A stretch of 6,078 nucleotides of DNA, from assembly GCA_005788935.1 (NCBI GenBank), contig SYAK01000284.1, positions 1 to 6,078 of the forward strand. The letters run 5' to 3'. Under the pieces are notes generated by a model. That model did no database searches, had not been told where the DNA came from, and was given only the letters and a program-made list of their open reading frames with translations. The position numbers and the translations under genes are program-made. This document shows positions 1 to 5,592 of the stretch, piece after piece. Position 1 is the first letter of the stretch, and each line of letters begins with the position of its first letter. Origin of the DNA: Pseudomonadota bacterium. Its GTDB lineage: Bacteria; Myxococcota; UBA9042; PHBI01.

Positions 1-1130
1 CCGTCGCCCGCATCCTCGCACGTGAGTCGGGCATGCCATTCGAGCCGTTCTCGGCCGTCCTCGGGGGCGTCAAGGAGGTCCGCGAGATCGTCGAGCGCGC
101 CCGGGAGCGCCGCCGTCGGGGAGCGGGGCGCACGCTGCTGGTCGTCGATGAGATCCATCGCTTCAATCGCGCGCAACAAGATGCGTTTTTGCCGCACGTC
201 GAGGATGGAACGCTCGTGCTGATCGGGGCGACGACCGAGAACCCGTCCTTCACGCTGAACGCCGCCCTGCTCTCGCGCGCGCGAGTCGTGCAGCTGACGC
301 CACTCGAGGCTGACGATCTCGAGGCGCTGCTCGCCCGCGCCCTCACGGACCATGCCCTCGGCCCCGCAGGCCCGACGGTTCCACCCGCGGTGCTCGCCTT
401 CCTCGCCCGCCATGCAGGCGGTGATGCGCGTCGCGCGCTCAACGATCTCGAGCTGGTCTGCCAGGCCGCCCGTGACCAGGAGGCTCCGCTCGATGTTGAC
501 GCGGCGCGCGCCATCCTCGGCCGTCAGACCCTGGCCCACGACCGCGACGGGGATGCCCACCACGACATCGCCTCGGCCCTCATCAAGTCGATGCGTGGCT
601 CCGACCCGGACGCGGCCATCTACTGGCTCGCCCGGCTGATCGAGGGGGGCGAGGATCCGCGGTTCATCTGCCGCCGCCTCGCCATCTTCGCGGCCGAAGA
701 CGTTGGCAACGCCGACCCGCGCGCCCTCGGCGTCGCGATGGACGCCTGGCTCGCCATCGAGCGCGTGGGGCTGCCCGAGGGTCGCATCCCGCTCGCGCAG
801 GCCGTCACCTACCTCGCGACCGCGCCCCGCTCGAACGCCGCCTACCTCGCCATCGACGCGGCCCTCGCCCTCGTCCGCGAGACCGGCCCCCTGCCCGTCC
901 CGATGCACCTTCGCAACGCGCCCACGGCGGTCATGCGCGAGCTCGGCTACGCAAAGGGATACCGCTATCCCCACGACTTCGAGGGTGGCTGGGTGGCCGA
1001 GACCTACCTGCCGGACGGACTCGCGGGCCGTCGCTTCTACACCCCGGTCGACCGGGGCTACGAGCGGTCCATCGCCGAGCGTCTCGCCCGCTGGCGGACG
1101 CTCAGCGACGGCGAGACGCCCGGGACTTGA
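1..1130 (+). CDS. rarA: Replication-associated recombination protein A (RarA/MgsA), AAA+ ATPase, 5'-truncated by window edge
   Basis: This is the C-terminal 375 residues of RarA, an AAA+ ATPase related to clamp-loader subunits and RuvB that acts at stalled replication forks and binds SSB in studied species. The reading frame begins at base 3 with no start codon; full-length proteins are usually about 430-450 residues, so roughly 60-75 residues are missing, including the Walker A loop. The first visible residues (VARILARESG) correspond to the helix that follows GKT in E. coli RarA. Visible motifs are Walker B DEIHRFN (147-167), the family block QQDAFLPHVEDGT, sensor 1 in IGATTENPSF (N codon at 240), the arginine-finger region LLSRARV (R codon at 276), and the lid motif GGDARRALNDLE. 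The conserved C-terminal tetramerisation part is complete: SALIKSMRGSDPDAA, AAEDVGNADPRA, VHLRNAPT-like MHLRNAPT, and GYRYPHD. The stop is TGA at 1128-1130. Family assignment is very secure; the truncation is only the window boundary. Confidence 0.96.
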   Translation, partial: VARILARESGMPFEPFSAVLGGVKEVREIVERARERRRRGAGRTLLVVDEIHRFNRAQQDAFLPHVEDGTLVLIGATTENPSFTLNAALLSRARVVQLTPLEADDLEALLARALTDHALGPAGPTVPPAVLAFLARHAGGDARRALNDLELVCQAARDQEAPLDVDAARAILGRQTLAHDRDGDAHHDIASALIKSMRGSDPDAAIYWLARLIEGGEDPRFICRRLAIFAAEDVGNADPRALGVAMDAWLAIERVGLPEGRIPLAQAVTYLATAPRSNAAYLAIDAALALVRETGPLPVPMHLRNAPTAVMRELGYAKGYRYPHDFEGGWVAETYLPDGLAGRRFYTPVDRGYERSIAERLARWRTLSDGETPGT

Positions 1131-1131
1131 G

Positions 1132-1161
1132 CCCACGGGGCGCGCCGACCCGTGGGAATTT
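1132..1161 (+). terminator. Candidate intrinsic terminator of rarA
   Basis: A perfect 8-bp inverted repeat, CCCACGGG (1132-1139) and CCCGTGGG (1149-1156), has a 9-nt loop and starts one base after the rarA stop codon. It is followed by AATTT, so the stem is strong but the U tract is short and imperfect. Position and stem support a terminator that insulates the kinase gene; termination efficiency is inferred. Confidence 0.5.
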
Positions 1162-1188
1162 CACCCCATGTCTGCCGCGTGCTACGCT
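1159..1188 (+). promoter_or_regulatory. Possible extended -10 promoter of the kinase gene
   Basis: TGCTACGCT at 1180-1188 fits an extended -10 pattern (TGnTAnnnT), with a weak -35-like TTTCAC at 1159-1164 and an 18-nt spacer. Transcription would begin near 1195, which leaves about 40 nt of leader before the ATG at 1234 and would exclude the alternative ATG at 1168. The match is by eye and the -35 is poor. Confidence 0.3.
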
Positions 1189-1223
1189 CTGGAAAGGTCA
1201 CGGCGTCCGCGTCGTGAGGACAC

Positions 1224-1228
1224 GAGGG
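1224..1228 (+). promoter_or_regulatory. Ribosome binding site of the kinase gene
   Basis: GAGGG lies 5 nt upstream of the ATG at 1234. It is the best Shine-Dalgarno match near any in-frame start and decides the start over the ATG at 1168, which has none. Confidence 0.7.
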
Positions 1229-1233
1229 ACCCC

Positions 1234-3042
1234 ATGGCGCCGCAGCCCGACCGCATCTGCTCTGTCTGTGATCGCACCTACCCGGGGGGAGCCCTCGTCA
1301 CATGCCCCGTCGACGGCGCCCCACTCATCGTGAGCGCCCTCGACGACATCGACCCGATGATCGGGCGCGACATCGGCGGGCGGTACCGCGTCACGCGCCT
1401 GCTGGGCAAGGGCGGCATGGGTGCTGTCTATCACGCACGCCAGAGCGTCATCAATCGAGCGGTCGCGGTCAAGGTCCTGCGCGCCAACCCCGACGACCCG
1501 CAGGGTGCGGCGAAGCGCTTCGTCCGCGAGGCGCGCCTCGCGGCGAGCCTCTCACACCCGAACATCGTGACCATCCACGACTTCGGTCAGGAGGCCGATG
1601 GCACGCTCTACGTGGTGATGGAGTTCCTCGAAGGACAGAGCCTGAGCGCCCTCCTCGACAACGGCCCGCTGTCGCCTGCCCGCGCGGCCCGCATCGGCGC
1701 CGAGATCTGTGACGCCCTCGCGCATGCCCACGCGAAGGACATCATTCACCGCGACATCAAGCCCGAGAACATCGTCGTGACCCGCGCGGACCCAACCGGG
1801 GACCGCCTCAAGGTCGTTGACTTCGGCCTCGCGCGCTCGCTCGGGGACGCCAGCACGCACATCACCGCGACCGGCATCATCTTCGGCACGGCCGCCTACA
1901 TCTCACCCGAGGTCGCGGTCGGCCGTCAGGCTGGTCCAGGCGCGGATCTGTATGCGCTCGGCGTGATGCTCCACGAGATGGTCGAGTGGCGCCTGCCCTT
2001 CCCCGAGGACAACCCGAACGCGCTGCTCATCGCGCATGCGTCGAAGGCGCCGACACCGATGTCCCCCGCGGTCCCGGCGACGTTTCGCGAGATTGTGGCG
2101 GCGCTGCTCGAAAAGGACCCTGACGTCCGCCCGATTTCGGCCGCCGAGCTGCGCGAGGCGCTGCTGCTCGCCGCGAGCGAGCCCGGCGCCGACGTCGTCA
2201 TCGCGTCGACAGCTGGGATCTCACCGTCAGGAATGGCAGAACCGGCGAACCTCCAGCGTGGCGAACCCACCGGGGTGGCCCTGGACCCCGGCGGCGGGAC
2301 CGGGCCGATGACCGGACACGGGACTGGCGTCCGACGCGCCACACTCCCAACGCGCAGCTCAGGCACGCCGGGCGTGCGGGCCCAATCCGCCGCAGCCTCC
2401 CCAGGTGGCCGGAGATGGCTGCCGATGGCATTCGGCGCAGGGGTCATCGGTGCGGCCACGGCGGCGTTCGTGACCCTGGCGCAAGGTCCTGACGGCCGCC
2501 CAGGTCCTGTGGCGCACGACAGGGCGTCGGCCAACACGGCGCCCTCCGCGCCTCACGCGCTCCCGACCGACCCGGCCGCCGCCGCGCCGCCGCCGCACAC
2601 CCGCTCCACCGCGCCGACCGTCCTCAAAGCGCCAGCCCCGGTCACCCCGTCGGCATCCGAGCACCCTCCAGCTGCCCCAGCCCCGAGCGAACGCCCGGCC
2701 GAGACGAGCCTTGCGTGGGAGTTCGACGCCAACGTCATCGCCGAGGTCAGCCTCGATGAGGATCCCTCGGAGGGCCGCACGCAGCGCCGATGGACGACCC
2801 TCGGCAAGACGCCGCTCGACGCGAACCTGAAGGTCACCGAGGGCTCGCGCACGTTCCGCTTCCGGAGCCCGGGCTACAAGGACACCCTGGTCACGCGCCC
2901 CGAGACCGGTGACCGCCGGGTACGCATCCAGTTGGCCCGCATCAGCGCCGCTCCGACTCGGGCGACCGCGCCTCCAGCGAGCGCATCGCCGCGCACCAGG
3001 CCCGAGGCCCCCGCGCGCGAGAAGTTCCTGGACGACGAATAA
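1234..3042 (+). CDS. Transmembrane Hanks-type Ser/Thr protein kinase with N-terminal Cys motif and C-terminal PEGA-like domain
   Basis: This 602-residue protein is predicted to phosphorylate Ser/Thr of unknown targets. The N-terminus has C9-x2-C12 and C24-P-x-D-G, a short zinc-ribbon-like motif common ahead of myxobacterial kinases. The kinase domain spans about residues 51-312. Its Gly-rich loop is LGKGGMGAVY (57-66); Lys80 is in VAVK and Glu99 is in the C helix. The catalytic loop is HRDIKPEN (172-179), an RD kinase with Asp174; DFG is 196-198 and SPE replaces APE at 224-226. All catalytic residues are present, so it should be active. A Ser/Gly/Thr-rich juxtamembrane stretch leads to one membrane segment (about 395-416) preceded by Arg393-Arg394, placing the kinase in the cytoplasm. 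A Pro/Ala-rich linker (about 419-490) follows, then a divergent PEGA-like domain (about 493-570) with LGKTPLDANLKV and SPGYKDTLV. A sensory periplasmic role is inferred. The reading frame is open far upstream over rarA, but that part is out-of-frame shadow. The gene ends 2 bp from queG, in convergent orientation. Confidence 0.93.
   Translation: MAPQPDRICSVCDRTYPGGALVTCPVDGAPLIVSALDDIDPMIGRDIGGRYRVTRLLGKGGMGAVYHARQSVINRAVAVKVLRANPDDPQGAAKRFVREARLAASLSHPNIVTIHDFGQEADGTLYVVMEFLEGQSLSALLDNGPLSPARAARIGAEICDALAHAHAKDIIHRDIKPENIVVTRADPTGDRLKVVDFGLARSLGDASTHITATGIIFGTAAYISPEVAVGRQAGPGADLYALGVMLHEMVEWRLPFPEDNPNALLIAHASKAPTPMSPAVPATFREIVAALLEKDPDVRPISAAELREALLLAASEPGADVVIASTAGISPSGMAEPANLQRGEPTGVALDPGGGTGPMTGHGTGVRRATLPTRSSGTPGVRAQSAAASPGGRRWLPMAFGAGVIGAATAAFVTLAQGPDGRPGPVAHDRASANTAPSAPHALPTDPAAAAPPPHTRSTAPTVLKAPAPVTPSASEHPPAAPAPSERPAETSLAWEFDANVIAEVSLDEDPSEGRTQRRWTTLGKTPLDANLKVTEGSRTFRFRSPGYKDTLVTRPETGDRRVRIQLARISAAPTRATAPPASASPRTRPEAPAREKFLDDE
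2575..2596 (+). repeat. GCC-rich 11-bp tandem duplication inside the kinase linker
   Basis: The unit GCCGCCGCCGC occurs twice back to back (2575-2585 and 2586-2596). Because 11 is not a multiple of 3, the first copy reads as Ala codons and the second mainly as Pro codons, giving AAAAPPP in the linker between the membrane segment and the PEGA-like domain. Loss or gain of one unit would shift the frame and remove the C-terminal domain. Confidence 0.8.
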
Positions 3043-3058
3043 GGTCAAGGACCTTTGT
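3041..3058. terminator. Small hairpin over the convergent stop codons, possible bidirectional terminator
   Basis: AAGGTC (3041-3046) and GACCTT (3050-3055) form a perfect 6-bp stem with a 3-nt loop, followed on the + strand by TGTT. The stem includes bases of the kinase TAA (3040-3042) and the queG stop (3047-3045 on the minus strand). No other hairpin is visible between these convergent genes. The stem is short and only moderately G+C-rich, so termination is uncertain. Confidence 0.35.
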
Positions 3059-4112
3059 TCACTGCGGAATCGCTGCCACGCCGTGCCCGGCTTGCCGCGA
3101 TCACCTCGAGCGTCTCGCGCATCTGCGAGGCGGTCACCCGCCGCACGGCCGAGCGCGGGAAGCGGGCCCGCAGCGTCTCATCATCGACCGCTGCCAGCGC
3201 CGCGAGCTCGGCGAGCTTTGGACGGACGTTTTCGGGCCGCGGGCGCAGGTGCGGATGCTGTGTCATCAGGGGCTTGCGGTTCCACGGACACACCTCCTGG
3301 CACACGTCGCAACCAAAGGCGTGAGGCCCAATGCTCTCGGGGTCGATGACAGCCGCGGGCGAGGGTGACTCGATGGTCCACGTGGCGATGCATTTTCGTG
3401 CATCCAGCACGTAAGGCTCAGGGAAGGCTCCGGTCGGACACGCGTCGAGACAGCGCGTGCAGGTGCCGCAGTGATCGGTGTGGGGCGTATCGGGAGCGAG
3501 CTCGAGGGGCGTCAGGACGACCCCGAGGAAACACCAGGAGCCGCCGTGCTTGCGGATGAGGAGGCTGTTCTTGCCAATCCAGCCGACCCCCGCGAGCTGC
3601 GCGAAGTGCTTCTCGAGCACCGGCCCCGTATCGACAAACACACGGTGGTCGCGGCTGTCCCCTGGCGGGCCGAACGCGCGATCCGTCGCGAGCGCCCGCG
3701 CGAAGCGGACCATCATCGGCTTGACGTGCAGGTGGTAATCGCGACCCTGTGCGTAACGCGCTATCAACACCTCATCATCGGCGGGGGGGACATCGCGCGC
3801 GTTCGGGACCGTCGGGTCGCCGTAGTTGACCGCGACGACAATAACCGAGCGTGCCTCCGCCCAGACCTCGCGCACATCGGCGCGCAACCCGGGCTCCTCG
3901 TGAAGCCAGCGCATGTCCGCCGTGTACCCGGCCTCCACCGCGCGCAGGTAACGAAGAAACCCCTCGCCAGCCGCCGTCGGGGCGACACCGCACGCGTCGA
4001 AGCCGATGCTCTCCGCGAGCGCCTTCACCCGCAGCGTCCGGGCCTCCGGGGTAGTCGCGAGGCCGCCCACGCGCCGAGGGTCCTGTGACTGCTGACTGCG
4101 CGGGGCTCCCAT
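3045..4112 (-). CDS. queG: Epoxyqueuosine reductase QueG
   Basis: QueG is the cobalamin- and iron-sulfur-dependent cytoplasmic enzyme that reduces epoxyqueuosine to queuosine at the wobble position of GUN-anticodon tRNAs, the last step of queuosine synthesis. With the chosen ATG at 4112 the protein has 355 residues, near the family's usual 350-380. Visible family blocks are RYAQGRDYH (119-127), VDTGPVLEKHFAQLAGVGWIGKN within 160-182, and GSWCFLG (191-197). Eight cysteines fit two [4Fe-4S] clusters: C215, C218, C221, C225 (followed by PTGA), C241, and C268, C271, C275 in GCDVCQEVCPWN. The C-terminal helical part (about 295-340) is present but divergent. The start is uncertain: ATG 4112 has no clear Shine-Dalgarno; GTG at 4202 would add 30 residues lacking family similarity; GTG at 4070 would give a slightly shorter protein. 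No other queuosine gene lies in the window. The gene converges with the kinase and diverges from the lipoprotein gene at 4316. Confidence 0.95.
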   Translation of the reverse strand: MGAPRSQQSQDPRRVGGLATTPEARTLRVKALAESIGFDACGVAPTAAGEGFLRYLRAVEAGYTADMRWLHEEPGLRADVREVWAEARSVIVVAVNYGDPTVPNARDVPPADDEVLIARYAQGRDYHLHVKPMMVRFARALATDRAFGPPGDSRDHRVFVDTGPVLEKHFAQLAGVGWIGKNSLLIRKHGGSWCFLGVVLTPLELAPDTPHTDHCGTCTRCLDACPTGAFPEPYVLDARKCIATWTIESPSPAAVIDPESIGPHAFGCDVCQEVCPWNRKPLMTQHPHLRPRPENVRPKLAELAALAAVDDETLRARFPRSAVRRVTASQMRETLEVIAASRARRGSDSAVNKGP

Positions 4113-4174
4113 GGCCGCAGAATGGTCCACACGGGCGGCCGAGGCAAGCCTCCGAACAGCATCCGCGCCGAGGT

Positions 4175-4236
4175 CTGCGTCGGCAAATCCTGCTTCGCAC
4201 ACAGGCCGGCCTGCGTCGCCCCCCAGCCCGACGCAG
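4175..4236. repeat. Three 8-bp repeats (CTGCGTCG), two forming an inverted repeat
   Basis: CTGCGTCG is at 4175-4182 and again at 4211-4218; its exact reverse complement CGACGCAG is at 4229-4236. The last two form an 8-bp perfect inverted repeat around a 10-nt C-rich loop. The direct copies start 36 bp apart. The cluster could be operator half-sites or a leader hairpin for the divergent genes; function is not shown by the sequence, and G+C bias raises the chance of coincidence. Confidence 0.45.
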
Positions 4237-4280
4237 CGCGTGGCGAGCCCCTGACCCGAATCGACCCGGGCGCGCCGCCG

Positions 4281-4310
4281 TTGACTTTTCCGGAACCTCC
4301 CGGCAACGCT
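4281..4310 (+). promoter_or_regulatory. Possible promoter of the Cys-rich lipoprotein gene
   Basis: TTGACT (4281-4286) matches five of six bases of the sigma-70 -35 consensus. At 18 nt spacing lies AACGCT (4305-4310), a poor -10 that keeps only the second-position A and the final T. If used, transcription would start about at the ATG (4316), giving a leaderless or near-leaderless mRNA, in keeping with the absence of a Shine-Dalgarno. Weak evidence. Confidence 0.25.
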
Positions 4311-4315
4311 GCGAC

Positions 4316-5449
4316 ATGCTCCTGCGTCATGCCGCCTTCATCGCACTCCTGCTCACCGTTCCCGTCGCCGCCGCGTGTGGCTCCGAGGCGCCCCCGCCCT
4401 CAGAGACCACGCCGCCGTCTTCCAGTGACGTGCCCACGCTCGCCCCGGACACAGCGATCGAAGCGCCCGACACCACCGCCGCGACCGACGGCGCGGCGAG
4501 CCTGCCCGACGCCCCGGACCCGTCGGCCGACGCCGCCCCAGCGCCCGACACGGCGGCGCCAGAATCCGACACCACCTCCGCCGACACGGCGACCCCCTCG
4601 GAGGACCCCTGCCCTTCCGGCACGACCTGCGAGGCGGGCTGGTGTGCCCAGCCCCGCGTGACAGACCAGTGCGTCCGTGACGCGGACTGCCCGGGCTCTG
4701 GTACGTGGTGCAACCCCGAGCCCGTCGGCGGAATCTGCCTCGGCTGCGGCGGAGACGAGGACTGCCCCGACGGCTTCACCTGCACCGATTTTGGCGCCTG
4801 CGCCATCGCCTGCGACGTCAACGACGACTGCCCGACGGGCGAATGCTACGCGGCCCAAGGGCTCTGCGGACAGCGCAGGTGCGCCGCCGACGCCGACTGC
4901 CCGGCGGGCACGCTCTGCCTCGATGGCGGTCAGTGTGGACGCGTCAGCTGCCCCGACCCATGCGCCCCGAACCCATGCGATGCGCCGAACCGCCGGGGTT
5001 GCGTCGCCGAGGGAACCGAGGGCCACCGCTGCGACTGCGACCCGGGCTACGTCCTCGACACCGCAGGTGCGTGCGTCCTGCCCGACACCGGCCCGTGCAC
5101 CGGTGGGCTCGCCTGCCTCGGAGGCCGCTGCGCCAACCCCGACGCGCCCGGTTTTCAGTGCGCCCTCGACGCCGACTGTGGTGGCGGACGTACCTGCAGC
5201 GCGGCCTTGCCGTCAGGTGTGTGCACAGGCTGTGCCGACGCCTCGGACTGCCCAGCTGGCCACGACCGCTGCCTCGCCGGACGCTGCCTGCGCGCATGCG
5301 CCACCAACGCCGACTGCAGCGATGGCATGCGTTGCAACAACGGGGTCTGCGGTCAGCTCCCCTGTCGCGAGGCGGCGGACTGCGGGCCTGACCACGACTG
5401 CGACCTGACCGCCGCCGAGCCGCGGTGCATCCGCCGCACGTGTGACTGA
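4316..5449 (+). CDS. Cys-rich repeat lipoprotein with one EGF-like segment, function unknown
   Basis: This 377-residue protein is a predicted exported lipoprotein. The N-terminus has one Arg, a hydrophobic stretch, and VAAAC with the candidate lipidated Cys21; residue +2 is Gly, not Asp, so outer-membrane sorting is plausible. Residues 22-98 form a disordered, acidic Pro/Thr/Ala/Asp linker with recurrent APDT. Residues 99-376 are very Cys-rich. Eight copies of a short unit, C-x4-D-C-(P)-x-G-x2-C in outline, begin at C119, C144, C166, C189, C282, C306, C328 and C350. Between the fourth and fifth lies an EGF-like segment (about 212-253) with CAPNPC, CDCDPGY and a closing Cys. All these Cys are probably disulfide-bonded outside the cytoplasm. 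Similar 'DxDC' repeats are frequent in myxobacterial and related lipoproteins of unknown role; adhesion or matrix binding is inference only. The start is set by the signal peptide, since no Shine-Dalgarno precedes it. The reading frame is open upstream to 4085 but that part is antisense to queG. Confidence 0.85.
   Translation: MLLRHAAFIALLLTVPVAAACGSEAPPPSETTPPSSSDVPTLAPDTAIEAPDTTAATDGAASLPDAPDPSADAAPAPDTAAPESDTTSADTATPSEDPCPSGTTCEAGWCAQPRVTDQCVRDADCPGSGTWCNPEPVGGICLGCGGDEDCPDGFTCTDFGACAIACDVNDDCPTGECYAAQGLCGQRRCAADADCPAGTLCLDGGQCGRVSCPDPCAPNPCDAPNRRGCVAEGTEGHRCDCDPGYVLDTAGACVLPDTGPCTGGLACLGGRCANPDAPGFQCALDADCGGGRTCSAALPSGVCTGCADASDCPAGHDRCLAGRCLRACATNADCSDGMRCNNGVCGQLPCREAADCGPDHDCDLTAAEPRCIRRTCD
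4670..5401 (+). repeat. Protein-level array of eight Cys/Asp repeats interrupted by an EGF-like segment
   Basis: Eight units share Cys, four residues with an Asp or acidic residue just before the next Cys, then usually Pro-x-Gly and a third Cys 4-7 residues on. Examples are CVRDADCPGSGTWC, CGGDEDCPDGFTC, CAADADCPAGTLC, CALDADCGGGRTC and CATNADCSDGMRC. Four precede and four follow the EGF-like segment at 4949-5074. The units are diverged at DNA level, so this is an old domain array, not a recent tandem duplication. Confidence 0.8.
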
Positions 5450-5470
5450 ACCTTTCGGTCCCTTCAAGCT

Positions 5471-5494
5471 CTCGAACGATGCCTCGAACGATGC
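5471..5494 (+). repeat. Perfect 12-bp tandem duplication
   Basis: CTCGAACGATGC occurs twice with no spacer (5471-5482 and 5483-5494), between the two lipoprotein genes. It begins 21 bp after the stop of the first and ends 7 bp before the TTGACT box of the second. It may be a paired binding site at about one helical turn spacing, or a simple slippage duplication. It is not itself a hairpin. Confidence 0.75.
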
Positions 5495-5501
5495 CCCGAC
5501 C

Positions 5502-5529
5502 TTGACTCGCCCTCGGCGGTGCGTAGACC
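5502..5529 (+). promoter_or_regulatory. Possible sigma-70-like promoter of the PPC-like lipoprotein gene
   Basis: TTGACT (5502-5507), 16-nt spacer, TAGACC (5524-5529; keeps T, A and the fourth-position A). Start of transcription would be near 5536, leaving about 57 nt of leader before the ATG at 5593. The same TTGACT box precedes the upstream lipoprotein gene. Confidence 0.35.
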
Positions 5530-5580
5530 CTTGTCCCGCCTGACCATCCCACGTGCGATCGCGCGCGCCACGACGCCTTG

Positions 5581-5587
5581 AAAGGAG
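5581..5587 (+). promoter_or_regulatory. Ribosome binding site of the second lipoprotein gene
   Basis: AAAGGAG ends 5 nt before the ATG at 5593. It is the strongest Shine-Dalgarno in the window and fixes the start of an open frame that runs off the window end. Confidence 0.8.
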
Positions 5588-5592
5588 CCCAG

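Larger units (their letters stand above)
4113..4315. other. Divergent intergenic region between queG and the Cys-rich lipoprotein gene
   Basis: These 203 bp should carry the promoters of both flanking genes. No convincing coding sequence is seen. Content that can be pointed to: three copies of the word CTGCGTCG (two direct, one inverted; see the separate entry) and a TTGACT box at 4281-4286 ahead of the lipoprotein gene. No clear -10 or Shine-Dalgarno for queG could be identified on the minus strand. Confidence 0.6.

Noticed and set aside
703..1233. Open frame extending the kinase 177 residues upstream over rarA
   Set aside because: It is a shadow frame of rarA, rich in Arg/Pro/Ser with no domain; the ribosome binding site and Cys motif place the start at 1234.
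1168..1233. Alternative kinase start at ATG 1168
   Set aside because: No Shine-Dalgarno precedes it, it lies upstream of the likely transcription start, and the extra 22 residues show no family feature.
2359..3048. 229-residue open frame on the minus strand
   Set aside because: It lies opposite the kinase linker and C-terminal domain, is made almost only of Arg/Gly/Ala, and has no recognisable motif.
3471..4088. 205-residue open frame on the + strand
   Set aside because: It is entirely antisense to queG, whose motifs are unmistakable; its Arg-rich sequence is typical of a G+C-rich shadow frame.
4113..4202. N-terminal extension of queG from GTG 4202
   Set aside because: The extra 30 residues do not resemble QueG, no ribosome binding site precedes the GTG, and the extension would make the protein longer than needed.
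4670..5401. CRISPR or DNA tandem array suggested by regularly spaced similar units
   Set aside because: The periodicity is at protein level (Cys repeats); the DNA units are diverged and have no constant repeat plus unique spacers.
5450..5470. Terminator for the Cys-rich lipoprotein gene
   Set aside because: I looked for a stem-loop after the stop at 5449 and found only matches of four bases, not enough to support a terminator.
5555..5562. GCGATCGC palindrome
   Set aside because: A single 8-bp palindrome in G+C-rich DNA, with no second copy noticed nearby and no positional relation to the promoter or ribosome binding site.
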